Below, one piece after another: positions 1-11,786 of a DNA stretch of 64,000 bases. Source of the DNA: Piscicola geometra (taxonomy: Eukaryota > Annelida > Clitellata > Hirudinida > Piscicolidae); contig OX030964.1 in NCBI GenBank assembly GCA_943735955.1, positions 6,350,997 to 6,414,996 on the forward strand. The letters run 5' to 3'. The translations under genes were made by a program, and so were the position numbers. The notes beneath the pieces are model-generated. The model did not search any database and was not told where the DNA came from. It saw nothing but the letters and a program-made list of their open reading frames with translations. The first letter of the stretch is position 1, and each line of letters starts with the position of its first letter.

Positions 1-761
1 GAATAAAACGCTTTTTGTCTCCAAAACATCAATAAGCCACAAAGATGGAGAATATAATATGTTTCAGATCAATCATAAGAAAAAGAAAAATTTTATCAGA
101 CACTTCAATTTTCAGAATGAAGTGTTGAGGGGCCGAGAAACCGGATGCAGAAGAGAAGGCGGAAGTAACGTCTCATCATTCTTTTTTTAAGAGCAAACTT
201 CTTAAATAAATTTCCAGTTTATTAAATATTTTTTTCCTAACTTTTTGAATATTTTATTGCATTTTGTATTTATCATTCAAAAGCAAAAAAACTATTATTT
301 ATTTTTCATTTTTAAACGGAAAAAGTTCAGCGCCTTAGTTTACCTTTTAAAAAGTTAAAACAACAGTTACCTAGATTGACTCTTCATAAGTGAAACTGAT
401 TCATTTATTGGTAAAATTCCATTATTATTCTTGAGTTCTTATAATGAGCATGACAAATAATTTTGCATTTTTTAGTGAATTTCATCATTAAATATTTGCA
501 CATTTATCTCCAATATGTATCGATTGCCGATACTAATATTTTTAGAATCATCAGAGATGCGATCTGCTTGAAAAAAACAAAATAGAAGCCATTTTACAAT
601 TGAAAAACAAGTTAAAATTTAAAAAATAATTCAATTTAAAAAGTGATTTGTGAATTGAAACTTTCGAATTGTTTAAATTAGAAAACTTGAAACCTTGTAT
701 TAATAAACATTTTGCAATATTTCTATAAAACAGAAAAAGAAAGACACAAAACTTAAGAATC
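1..761. other. AT-rich intergenic/5' flank, no gene seen
   Basis: AT-rich sequence upstream of the TTC39-like start codon. A short GC-richer patch lies near 120-180, but no exon with a recognisable protein could be read on either strand. The promoter and 5' UTR of the downstream gene are expected here, but no core element can be assigned. Confidence 0.5.
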
Positions 762-1256
762 ATGGATAACCCTGTGCATTCTCTCAACCTGCACAACCTT
801 CACTCCACCCACTCGCAAATGCACCAACCTCAACTTAGCTTTCTTCCCAACCTTCCAAACTCCACCATCCCAATTCATTTGCAATCCGCTCATCTGGAGT
901 TTTCGCACTACAACCATCTAGCATCCGCTGCCCTCTCGCTCATCTTCAACAATGACTGGCCCACTGCTCTCAACCTCCTCCAATCACATCAGTCCGATTT
1001 TAATATTTTATTATTAATTATGGTTCTCAATATAAATAACAACTTTAATAATTTAGTCTGTAATATTTTTATTGTTCTTATTATATTATTATTATTTTTA
1101 TTTTGTAGGGAAAATAGTCTGGTGATGTCAGCTGCTCACGTATATGCTTCCATGCTGGTTTGTAGCTCATCTTTTGCATTTGAAATCAAGTTGAAGATAA
1201 TGATGATGAAGATGAAGATGATGATGATGATGAAGATAATGATGATGGAGATGAAA

Positions 1257-1300
<44 letters not shown>

Positions 1301-4300
1301 GATGATGATGATGATGGTGATGATGAAGAAGACAACGATGATAATGATCTTCCCACACCGCTTCAGAAACTTTTTCTACATCCTTCCTCCTTCAACCCGC
1401 AACCTGTGATGACGGAAGCTATGAGGGTGGTGGAGAGGTGCAAGAAAGTGAACCAGGATCTGAAAGATGCACTGGATCAGGACCCTGTGTCAAGGGTGGG
1501 TGAAATGAAGAAGGGTGGTTGGGATTGAAGGTAAAGGGTAGTCTGGAGGGGTAATCTAGGTGAGTTGATAAAGTTAGTGAAGGGTGGCTAGAAGGGGTAA
1601 TCTAGGGGCTTGATGAAATTGGAATGATGGCGCTCTAGAGAAGTGAGGTGTCACCGTATCGGTAAGTAGGTGGTTAAAGTTACGAGAAAAAAGAAAGAGA
1701 ACTGAAAACCTTTCCAACTATACATTTTTACCCATAATACTTTGCAACCCCCCTTCAAACCACTCCTCAACCGAGCGACCGACTCATCATTCCACCAGCC
1801 CTGCACTCACCATCCTCCCAGGCCACCATCACGACGAACATGCTGCTGAACGACATCATCTCAGCGCAATGCCTCTCATGCCACTCCATCCTCTCCCTCG
1901 TCGGCAACACCGACGTCATCTCCTCCGCCTTCAGCCTCAAGAAGGCCTTTGCCTCCCATAGAAGGTGCTTGGAGGGAGGGATGGTTATTATTATTTTACT
2001 CTTATTTATTATTGTTATTATTGATATTATTATTATTAATGTTATTATGGTGGATTGGGATCGGTGGTTAGGTTTGCTGGATCAGGAAAAATGAATGTGC
2101 TTTAGGTTATTTGGACAATAGGAATAATAATCATCATCATCATCTAAACCCTGTTATCATTGTCAGCATCATCATCATCGTCGTCGTCATCATCATAATC
2201 ATCATCATCACCATCATCATCACCATCATCATCATCCTCATCATCATCATCGTCATCATCGTCATCATCATCATCTTCATCATCATCATCATCCTCATCA
2301 TCATCACCACTCCCAGAATATACTCTGAACTCTTGAGGCACGTGGATAAGTCTTACGCCTACACAGACGAAACTGCGAAGAATAACACGAATAATATTAA
2401 TATTAATAATAATAATAATAATAATAATAATGATAATAATAACAATAATAATAATAATAACGACTTAAATGAGATTGTCAACAATGGAAATGAAGATGGT
2501 GACAAGAATGATCGTGGTGGCGATAATGATCGTGAGGATAATAATAGAAAAAAGGATCAAAGAAGCAGGAGTGCAGATGATAGAATGAGTATTTGCAGTG
2601 AAGCTTCGGTGAACCTAAGTAAAAAGGATAGGTTCATGGGCTTTTTAGACGGATTTTTGAAGCCCTTTAACAATAAAATATTCCCAGAATCTGGCTTCAA
2701 CGGCCTTCTCGTTAAAGGAAACGCAGCATTTTTCCATGACGACCAAGACGATGATGAGGAGGAAGAAGAGGAAGAGGATAACGACGATGGAAAATTGGAT
2801 AATTTTTATGGATACTTGGACATGGGTGTTTGGAAGAGGATATCAGAGAGTTATGACCTGTTCAAGGATGGAGTGGTAGTGAAGGAGAAAGAAGAGGGGT
2901 TGTTTGCTGGAATCTTTGAGAGGAAAAGGTGGGCAGGGGCGGGAAGAGAGGGTGAAATTTATGGAAATAATAATATGTAAAAAAAATAAAATACACTCGA
3001 GCTGGTTCATTGCGGTTTAGATTGATTTTTTCTTTTCATATTGGAATGCTTCATGCAAATTAGGTCTAAAAATCGACCGATGCTAGTTGAAATTGCACAT
3101 GTTTCTCATATGATGAGCTCAATTCAATCAATTAATTCACGTTTTTTATTTCCATTAATGTTATATCTAAATGAAACTAATTAATTATTTTATTTTCTAT
3201 TGTTTTTCATTCTTCATCCCTACTAATCATTCAATCAATCCTACCCTACATACTCCATCTTTCAATCAAACCTTTACACCCTCCCCAATCATTCTCCCAA
3301 CATTTCACCCATTCTTCCTCAACCAAAAACCATCTTCCAACTCACCACAGTGAACCCACCATCAACGGCTACACCACAAACGGGCTAACCCTAAACAAAA
3401 CCCATCTCTGCAAACTCTTGGGCCTGGTCACATTCGGCTATGGCCTCTCACTCACCATTCTCTTCATTCTGCCCCTCCATCCGTTCATCACCGCTGCAGT
3501 CAACTTTTTGGGCATTTCGGACAATAAGGCTAAACGACCCTTTGAAGCGTTTGAGATGCTGACGATTTCAGCGTTCGCTGGATCTTTCATGTCTCCTCTA
3601 TCGTGGTTTGTCAGTGGTAATTAGGGAAAAGTTTTGATTTTTTAAAAAGATGGTGATTTGGTGAAAGAAAAGATGGCTATGGAATAGTTAATAAAATATT
3701 CTCACAATTTTCGTTTAATTTATTTATTTTAGAAACTTTAAAAAATAAAGTTCTTGAAAAAAAATTAAGAATATTAATTAATTAGGTGCATAATTTGAGG
3801 GAAATTGTTGCACTAGTTTCATGCTCACCCTCCACCCACCAGCTGCCTCCTCCTGCACTTCCTGTGCACCTACAGAGAGTACTTTGTCATTTCGGAAAAC
3901 AACTTCGCTTCAGGTTCCATGGCCCTTCGTTATTTGCCTATGAACGAAAAATAAAGAATTTAATTGTTTGCGTCAATAACTCAATAGTCGATCATTTCAT
4001 AAATCAAACCTATCATAACCGAAAATTTGTAAATATTAATATTTGATTATAGTATTTAATTAAAAGTTAATAAACTCTTAAATTCACTCATTCATCAGAC
4101 TTCATCGTCGCCATTGATCCACCATGACAGAGCGCAATGTGCGAATGGTGGAGAGGTTGTTGGCGGAACTGGAAAGACACAGTGGGGACTGCGTCTTCAA
4201 GTACTACTTCAAAGCCAAACTGGCCGTCATGAAGGTTGCATGTTGCTTCGTTACAAGAATTTTTTTATATTCAGAACTTGATCATGATTTAAATCGTTTT

Positions 4301-7181
4301 CCAATTCAACGAGAAAATCGCATTTCTTATTCTTTTTCAAATATTACCACCTGCTTTTTCATTAATTTTTTTTAACCTTTTATTACCCATTGCTGTTGCA
4401 TTTTAACCTTCTCCCAATCTCCTTCTCCCCCCCCCCCCTTTCTCTTCTTAGGGTAAATTGCGGGAGGCTCAGAGGGTGTTGAGGGCGGGGATTGAGGAGG
4501 TGAGGATCGACGAACAGATCAAGGGACTCTGTGAATACGACCTTTGTGAGTGGAGTTGTTTTAATGGATTGGGAAACTGATCAATCAATCAATCAATGAA
4601 ATCAATTTCTATAGCGCTCTTTCTTCAAAATCAAGATGTGTGTTTAAAAAAGTTTTAGGGAATGATTATGGGTTTTTGATGATTATTTTAGAGTTGTAGA
4701 AGGATAAATAAAGTTGGGAATGGGTGGTTGAATCTTGAATAAGAAATTAGTTGTGAATGATTAAGTGGGCGTAAGAAGATCTCTGGTGAAAGATCAACAA
4801 AAAAGTTTTAGATTTGTAATTTTTTTTAATTTCTTGATAAATTCCCCGACCAGGTCGCGTATACATGATGAAATTCGACTGGGCGAAGAGTAGCAAGTTG
4901 TTGGACAGGTGCGTCTGCCTTATCGACCAATTGCGCTTCTCTCTTTACAGTTTAAAACGATGAATTTATATTTTTAATTTGTTTTTTTATAAAAATGGTT
5001 ATTGTTTTGATGTTAGCTGTTTTATTATTATTAATGGTTTTTTAAATAATTACCAAATGTATATAGAGGAGTCAATTCAAAAGTTAAATTATTGATTATC
5101 TTTGTTTAATAAATTAATCATCATTATCATGAAGGTTGCTGAGCAGTTTGATAGCACCCCATCCCCATTACTTGTACTTACTGATTAGTAAGAGGGGTGG
5201 ACTAAATGGGTTTGCATTAAGTGTGGGTTTTTTATAGTCTGGTTTGAGTCTAGCTCATCCGGGAAATTTTTTACCTAGATTTTTGACACCAGTCTTTTAA
5301 ACTTAGTTTAGTTTTTTTTTCAACTTATTTTTTCATTATTCCGCCTTATATTTTTTTGATTTACAATTTTCAAATTTAAATAAACTTTCAAAGTTAGCCA
5401 AGGAGCAAGAGATTCGCTTGATGTACGTAGGTTGAAAGAGCTGTCGACGCTGATCAGAAAGAAGAAATTCAAAACTGAGTACTTTTCGAATCGGGTGGGT
5501 GGTGGTGGCGGGGTGGAGATGAGCGGAAAATTATGTGTTAGTGTGACAAGATACTGGTGAAAGAATGATTGGGTAATGGTGGAGTTGAAGTGCGTTTGAT
5601 TAACAATGCAACGATGGATATTATTAACGTGGCGTAAACCCAGACGAGCTTCAAGACCTTTCGGTTTTGGAACATTTAATAATATTATTATTAAAATTAT
5701 CAAAAAATTGCGGGCCACTAAGTGCATAAAAACTGCAACACTCAAACCAGATGGCGTTCCTGACAAAGGGAGGTGAGGAGGTGAATGCAGAAGTGTACAG
5801 ACTGCTGTGCTACGAAGCGGTGTATATGTGGGGAGGTTTCAAGTCGCTCAAGATTCTGCAACTCGACACTGTTGTCGGAGGTGGGTGGTTTAGGAGAGGG
5901 TTTTGGTAGAAGAAAAATTCTGAAATGGTATGGAAAACAGAACTTTCTTATAGAAGGCACGAAATTGTTCTATTTTTTATTATCCATCATCTTGCTATTT
6001 TCACGATTTTCTATCTAAAATGTTTATCACTCAACATCGCAATGAGCCCAGTATGCGAGAAGCAGCTGAAGGGCCCGCTCCGATCCCTGGCTTGTCTACT
6101 GACCGGCGTCTGCTTGGCGTGTCTGATCGAGAAGAGAGTCAGACAGAATCTCCTGACGAATGAACGATTCTTCGGGATTGAGAGTGTGAGGAGGGTTGGG
6201 AGGGGCAGGGAGGGAGTGCGTTAAATTGTTGGCGAAGAGTTTTTATAGGTTTATGAAAATGTCAAAAAAAAATTTAAAACTCTTGAACAACTTTTGAGAG
6301 TTTTAAGTTTTACAAAATTAGTAAAAAACAAAGTGGCATTTAATTTTTCATTAACGCATAAAACATTCACGGGTTCGCTATGAATACACTCTAAACCACC
6401 CTCCCTCTTTGCAGTGGTTTTTACAGGCGATGAGTGTGCCTAAAAACCCGTCCAGAGAGGGTCATGTGATGGCTATGAGTTGTTACGAAATGGGTTACCT
6501 TAAGGAAAGGGTGGGTTGAAGGGGAGGGGGGTTGGAGGGAAGGGAGATTGAGGGAGGGGGGATCAATGTGGGTAATGGGGATGTTCGAAATGGTTTGATT
6601 TGGAAGTGGATGAGAATGTTTGAAGTTAAAAATAGAGTTTAGTATGTAAATTCAAGAAAAAGTATTTTACACTTTTACAAATATTTTTCTATAAAAAAGA
6701 TGAATTTACAAGCGATTGAATTTTAAATATGCCAACCGAACAGGAGATGGATTTCGAGGTGGCCAAAGGGTGGTACAAAAAAGCCAAAGGACACGACAGG
6801 AAAGATGTGGTCTTCAAATGGAGCATGATGGATGAGGTTGGGAGGAATTTCGAAGAGAAAGTAAAAAAATTTAAAAATGAAAAAGAAAATGGAGAAAAGA
6901 AAAACGAAGGGATGAAGAAGACAGTTGATAAAAAAGATGACGGCAAAATTGTTGTGAATAAGATTGATGGTACTGTGGTGGATGCTACTAGAGATGATGG
7001 TGCAAAAGAGAAAGATGATAAAGATAAAATAAATGATGACGCCATAGGGAAAAATAATAATGAAAAAGAAGAAACCCCTGAGGACTTAAACCCACCGATG
7101 AATGATAAGGGCGAAAACCATCTACCTACTATTGATGATCCTGTCGCTAAGAAAGGAAAGAATTCCTGCCTGTTACAGTGA
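762..7181 (+). CDS. TTC39: TTC39-like tetratricopeptide repeat protein
   Basis: Exons (CDS): 762-991, 1109-1495, 1822-1964, 2317-2928, 3351-3605, 3843-3913, 4131-4234, 4452-4545, 4854-4908, 5398-5494, 5751-5880, 6052-6185, 6415-6510, 6744-7181; about 948 aa. Segments match the TTC39 (DUF3808) family in order: LIFNNDWPTALNLL near the N-terminus, LSLVGNTDVISSAFSLKKAF, FGYGLSLTILFILPLHPFI with GISDNKAKRPFEAF, the SCLLLHFL helix, FKYYFKAKLAVMKGKL, RVYMMKFDWAKSSKLL, IRKKKFKTEYFSNR and YEAVYMWGGF. TTC39 proteins are helical-repeat scaffolds of poorly known function; TTC39B is linked to lipid metabolism in mammals. It is longer than the usual ~600 aa because of poly-Asp (exon 2) and poly-Asn (exon 4) inserts. 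Exon 2 changes frame by one base near 1190 between FAFE and the acidic run, so an indel or unseen intron is likely. The C-terminus ends in CLLQ, a possible CaaX box. The first donor (ATCA|GTCCGA) is weak. Confidence 0.85.
1199..1345 (+). repeat. GAT/GAA trinucleotide run inside TTC39 exon 2 (poly-Asp)
   Basis: Nearly pure GAT with interspersed GAA and AAT. In the frame leading into the downstream exon sequence (NDLPTPLQKLF) it reads as an Asp/Glu-rich tract. It sits between two conserved TTC39 helices, so it is a repeat-expanded insertion in coding sequence. In the frame of the upstream exon part it reads as Met/Lys, which is the frame discrepancy noted for the gene. Confidence 0.8.
2127..2306 (+). 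repeat. CAT/ATC-type trinucleotide run at the 3' end of TTC39 intron 3
   Basis: (ATC)n/(CAT)n with CAC and CGT variants, ending just before the acceptor CACTCCCAG at 2316. It takes the place where a normal polypyrimidine tract would lie. Confidence 0.8.
4581..4625 (-). repeat. SINE-like 3' tail fragment (antisense), TTC39 intron 8
   Basis: The reverse complement contains AAGAGCGCTATAGAAATTGAT followed by TTGATTGATTGATTGAT. The same core occurs in sense orientation at 11971-12007. A 3' core AGCGCTATA-AAAT followed by a short tail repeat is typical of invertebrate SINE tails. Only the tail is recognisable; no RNA polymerase III head was seen next to it. Confidence 0.45.
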
Positions 7182-8054
7182 TGAAGAATAGCTTAACTGT
7201 AAAGTTGGTGGATAATATGTTATTTGTACCATGGACGGAATTGTCAAAAGGATAGATCATAAGCTGAGAAGAATCAAGTATTTTCGTCGAGTATTAACTA
7301 TATAATCTGGGTCAATAATATCTATAATACTCTAGACTTAACATAACTAACCGTAAAGGTTTCAGTATTTGTGTTATACATAACAGCCGTCCACCTATTA
7401 CTCACTTATATCCGTACCAATGCATCTAAACTAGTCTTTACATAGACACACGTGTGTTTGAATTTACAGGTTTTCTCACAAAGGCTTCAAACCGACTTTT
7501 AAAAAATTAATTAGAACATTTCGAATGTTCGCTTTTAACCCTGTTTGACGTATTCAAGAAACTCATTTCCTTCGAGACATGTACGAGATTTTTTCCGTGA
7601 TTCTAGCGGGTCTTTGTTTCGAGATTTTAGTCAAGTTTTTGTCAAGTTGTTTTCGTCTTTTTTAATTTTCCTTTTTTCAAACACCTATTTTGTTGATAGC
7701 TTTAACATCTAGTTTTAGCGCTGAACTTTAAGAAGCGAAATTTACAAAAAATGTCCATTCGTGCTTTTCGTTTTCATTTAAATTTTAAATGTATTTAAAT
7801 GGGAAATTAAATAAAATTTGAAAAATAAAATTCACTTTTCGGTTTAATTTGAAACAATTTATTCAATAAATTTTATTGATTTGGCATTTATAAGATAACA
7901 TTTATAAGTTATAACCTTAGAAGCGTTTACAGTCATGCATATGTGGACATTCAACGATTTAATTTGGTGAATTAATAAATTGAATAACATTAAATGTGAT
8001 AATAAAAAATATTTGAATAATAAAAATAAAACGCTAAAAAAATAACCAGATCAC
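7182..8054. other. Convergent intergenic region, TTC39 3' and Lunapark 3' flanks
   Basis: AT-rich sequence between two convergent stop codons. AATAAA hexamers occur near 7810 on the plus strand, so both 3' UTRs probably lie here. No further exon was recognised. Confidence 0.5.
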
Positions 8055-10589
8055 TCAAGAATACTTTTTTTCTATCTTCTTTTGATTCTTTGGTACACTC
8101 GGAAAAGGTGTGGAAGGAAAGGTGGGCTGGTTCGTTGCATGAATGGGTGAGTGGGAACCATTGGGGTGGTTGGGTGGATGCTTGGGAGTGGAGTGAATGG
8201 GGGGTGAGGCGACAGAGTGGTTGGTGGTTGTAGTGGGACGGTCGGGTGAAAAAGGATGATTGAGGGATTGGTTGATGGGAGGGGCTCGAGGCTTTTGTTT
8301 GGGCGCCAGATTCACGAATGAACAGTAGCTGCATCTGTAGGCTGTGGGTGGGAATCATCAATATCATCATCATCAACAACACTATAATCATGCAAAAGTG
8401 ATTATAAGTGATGATATAAATTAATTACTCATCCAATTACACAACCTAACCCACTTAACTTATCCCTCCGCCCATTTCCACCTCCTAGCAACACCTCAAA
8501 CACAAACACACACACAAACACTCACACACACACTCACACACACACACACAAACATACACACACACAAACACACACACACACACACACAAACATACACACA
8601 CACACGCACACACACACACACACGCGCACACACACAGAGCACTCACTCATGAACTCAAACTCCTCCTTGATACTCAGTCCATTGTGGCAGTGGCAGTTGC
8701 TGCAGATCAGCGCATACCTGTTGCCTGGCCCGTCGTTCAGCAGGTAATCTACAAGTCTGTGGTGATGGTGGTGATGATGGTCATGGTGATGGTGATGATG
8801 ATGCTTATGGTGATAGTGTTGATGGTGGTGGTGATGATGACGTTGATGCTAGTAATTTTTTAAAAAGGGATCTTATGAAGATTACTATAAGATGTTCTAT
8901 ATAAATGCAAAAATCCAATCAAAATAGAAACAAAAAAGATGCAAAAATTCACATTGGCGTAAATAAAAACCTGTCAAAAAGTCCACGGTCTCGTTTAAGA
9001 GTGGGGAGATGTGGCACGTTGAATGGAAGTTTTGGTAGTTGTGGCTGCTGCTGCTGCTGCTGTGGTTCTTGCTTCAACACTGATTTGTCTGCGTCTTGTA
9101 GAAGTTTGTTTGACTGTTTGCTTCTGTGTCTTAGTGTGCTTGCTGGGTCTGTGTTGAGGTTGGTTTTTGTAAGTATAAGGGGAATAAGTTGAGATTAAAA
9201 AATTATATTTAATTAAATAATTTTTAGTGATATCATTTGAATATTTATAAAAAATTACTTATTTATAAAAATATAATTAAATTATTTCTCAACATATAAA
9301 TTGCAAGATCTTTCAGACAGACCCCTAAAGAGCCTAGTTACTTTTTTGGTGTTTTACTTTTTCAAACATTTTTGACACCAAAAAGAATACACTTTATTAA
9401 TGAATACAAATTCGAATGCATACGCAGTGAAATCTTGAAGCATTGAAGGGGTCAGTGTACAAGTTTGTTCAAACTATATTTGTTATACGCATGCAAAAAT
9501 AAAATCTCAACACAGAAGGTCTTTTCAAATCAAATTATTTTTCCCATTTTACTTCTTAGCTGTCTCATAGAGGCGAATTTAAAGTATTTTAATTTGACAA
9601 TTACCAAGTAAAATCAATATTCATCATTCATAAATATTCATAAATATCAATATTCATGATTTATATATATTCATAAATATCAATATTCATCCAATTTATA
9701 TATAATAGGTATGCATTGAAAATGGTTACCTCAGAAATATAATACATGAATTACATCTATATGATCCATCCTAGCTTGAGACATTCTAGCTAAGCTAAAT
9801 GGTGAAACTTATTTTAAAGCACGTACTACTGTCAAGAGCTAATTTAAACGAAATATAAAAATTCTGAAAAATAAAATATTCATGCATGGGACATTTAAAA
9901 CTACAAAATGAGTCTATATTCATCTTCTTAGCACATTGGAAAGGTGTAGAAAAAGGGGTTTTGTTAATCTCACTAAAGTCTCACTCTATATAAAGTTATC
10001 CCAAATATTATCATAAAAGTATTATCCAAATAATATAATTGAATTATTATCCCAAATAATATAATTGAATTATTATCCCAAATAATATAATTGAATTATT
10101 ATCCCAAATATTATAATTGAATTATTATCCAAAATAATATAATTGAATTATTATCCCAAATATTATAATTGAATTATTATCCAAAATAATATAATTGAAT
10201 TATTATCCCAAATATTATAATTGAATTATTATCCAAAATAATATAATTGAATTATTTTCCCAAATAATATAATGCAATTAGCTAAAATAATATAATTAAA
10301 CTTTTCTTCTTTTAAATATAATTAAACTGTCATATTCATATAATATATATTTGAAAATGTAGTTTAACTGTCATATTTGAAAATATAATTAATTTGTCAT
10401 CTTAAAAAATCAAATTCAAAACCATCATTCTTTTTGGGAGAAGCAACCAGGGAAGAAGGTTGAAGGATGTCGTTGATGGTGTTGTCAGGGTCGAAACGCT
10501 GTAGCAACTCTTGGGCCACATTGTATGTCTCTGTGGCTTTCACTTCATTCAGCTGTGTGTGTGTGTGTGTGTGTTTGTGTGAATCTATG

Positions 10590-10625
<36 letters not shown>

Positions 10626-11468
10626 AGTGTGTGAATCTATGTATGTGTGTTTGTGTAGTAAGAAGTTAGTTGAGAACATTTTTAAATGGCTTGATAATCA
10701 GAAAAAGATTGGTTAATGAGTGTCAGATGGTGGCAAACTATTTGAAATATTACCAAGTTGGTTTTTTGAATTTTTAATCTTTCAAGTTCTTTTTCTGTAA
10801 AACAAAGATAAATTAGTTATTTTTAATAAATTCATGAAAAATAATATTTTAACTTCACCATTTTTCTTTATGTTCTTGGTGTAGTAAAAGCGCAAAAACT
10901 TTTTTATAGACACAATTCTGCAAAAAAAAAGCAAAATTAAATATGAATTATTTTTATAGCTCACTCACTACCCCTTCCCCAATACTACCACAACACTCTC
11001 CTCATTATCACCATAACACCAATTACAAGAGAGGGAACAGGAGGAAGGGTAGTGAATAGATGGCTTTCCAATGCAACTCCTCGGGCATGAAGCACAGACA
11101 AAGGACTACAGCAGAGACGAAGTAAATGAAGACTGAATAGATGAAGAGTCTGGTTACAGCCCTCTTTTGTCCTTCTAGATTCTTCTGTCTTTTCTGCTCT
11201 AACCACTCTATTTTCTGTGTGGATGAGTATTTTTGAAAAACTATTTTGTATGTAACTTCTTGTAATCTGAAAATTCAATTAAATACCCTTGTAAGATAAT
11301 TTAGGGTCTCAGTTCTTGATTGCTTTTTCTGTTAATGTATTTTATTTTCATTACATTTCAGAGTGTATTTCATGATAAAATCTAACAATAAATCAGTATT
11401 TAAACTTTAAATTTTAAACCAACTAAAAATGTATTTATTACTTTCCATCTTGAAAAAATAATCCCCAT
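8055..11468 (-). CDS. LNPK: Lunapark, ER three-way-junction protein
   Basis: Exons in transcript order: 11468-11442, 11266-11027, 10917-10859, 10794-10754, 10552-10423, 9148-8971, 8756-8647, 8341-8055; about 357 aa. Exon 1 reads MGIIFSRWK, matching the Lunapark N-terminus with its myristoylatable Gly2. Exons 2-3 hold a coiled segment and two membrane helices around FMPEELHWKAIYSLPFLLFP. Exon 5 has KATETYNVAQELLQRFDPD. Exon 6 gives a Gln/Pro-rich linker ending RDRGLFDR. Exons 7-8 give the C4 zinc finger: DGPGNRYALICSNCHCHNG followed by YRCSYCSFVN. Lunapark stabilises three-way junctions of the tubular ER, with both termini cytosolic. Phases agree from exon 2 to the stop. The exon 1 donor (AAA|GTAATA) is phase 0 while exon 2 needs phase 2, so an intermediate exon or different junction exists. 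The tail after the zinc finger is low-complexity Pro/Thr/His and shorter than in vertebrates. It starts head-to-head with AK7. Confidence 0.9.
8496..8637 (+). repeat. CA-rich microsatellite in the last Lunapark intron
   Basis: Imperfect (CA)n with AAACA and CGCA variants. In the Lunapark transcript it is GU-rich and lies just downstream of the donor at 8646. Confidence 0.9.
10005..10265 (+). repeat. About 26-bp AT-rich tandem repeat in Lunapark intron 5
   Basis: About nine copies of a unit containing TTATTATCCCAAATAATA plus TAATTGAA, with CCCAAA/CCAAAA and AATA/ATTA alternation between copies. It lies between Lunapark exons at 10423 and 9148. Confidence 0.85.
10553..10640 (+). repeat. TG microsatellite abutting Lunapark exon 5 acceptor
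   Basis: On the transcript this is (CA)n running directly into the acceptor: ACACACACAG then CTGAATGAAG. The acceptor therefore has no polypyrimidine tract. Confidence 0.85.
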
Positions 11469-11786
11469 TTTTTCCAAAAAATGATGTAAGATTTCCAATA
11501 CTTAAAAATGGAATATTATTGCACTCTGAATATGAATAAGGGGTTTTATTTATTTTAATCTTTAACTTATTTTAAAAACCGCCCTTTTATAAATAACTGT
11601 TGTTGATTGAGGATGTGTAAACTAACTACTAACACCATTAAAAGTTAAACAAGAGTAAAGCGCTAGAAAATTGTAAATTATGATTTATTATACTAAAACT
11701 CGATGTAATAAAATTTAACTATTTTCTTTTTTTGGATTCAGTATTTCCAGAACTTTTTATTCGTTATTTTCAAAAGTTGTGTCGTT
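11469..11786. promoter_or_regulatory. Probable bidirectional promoter, Lunapark/AK7
   Basis: About 318 bp separate the divergent ATGs of Lunapark (11468, minus) and AK7 (11787, plus). No TATA box or known motif is convincing. The call rests on geometry only. Confidence 0.4.
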
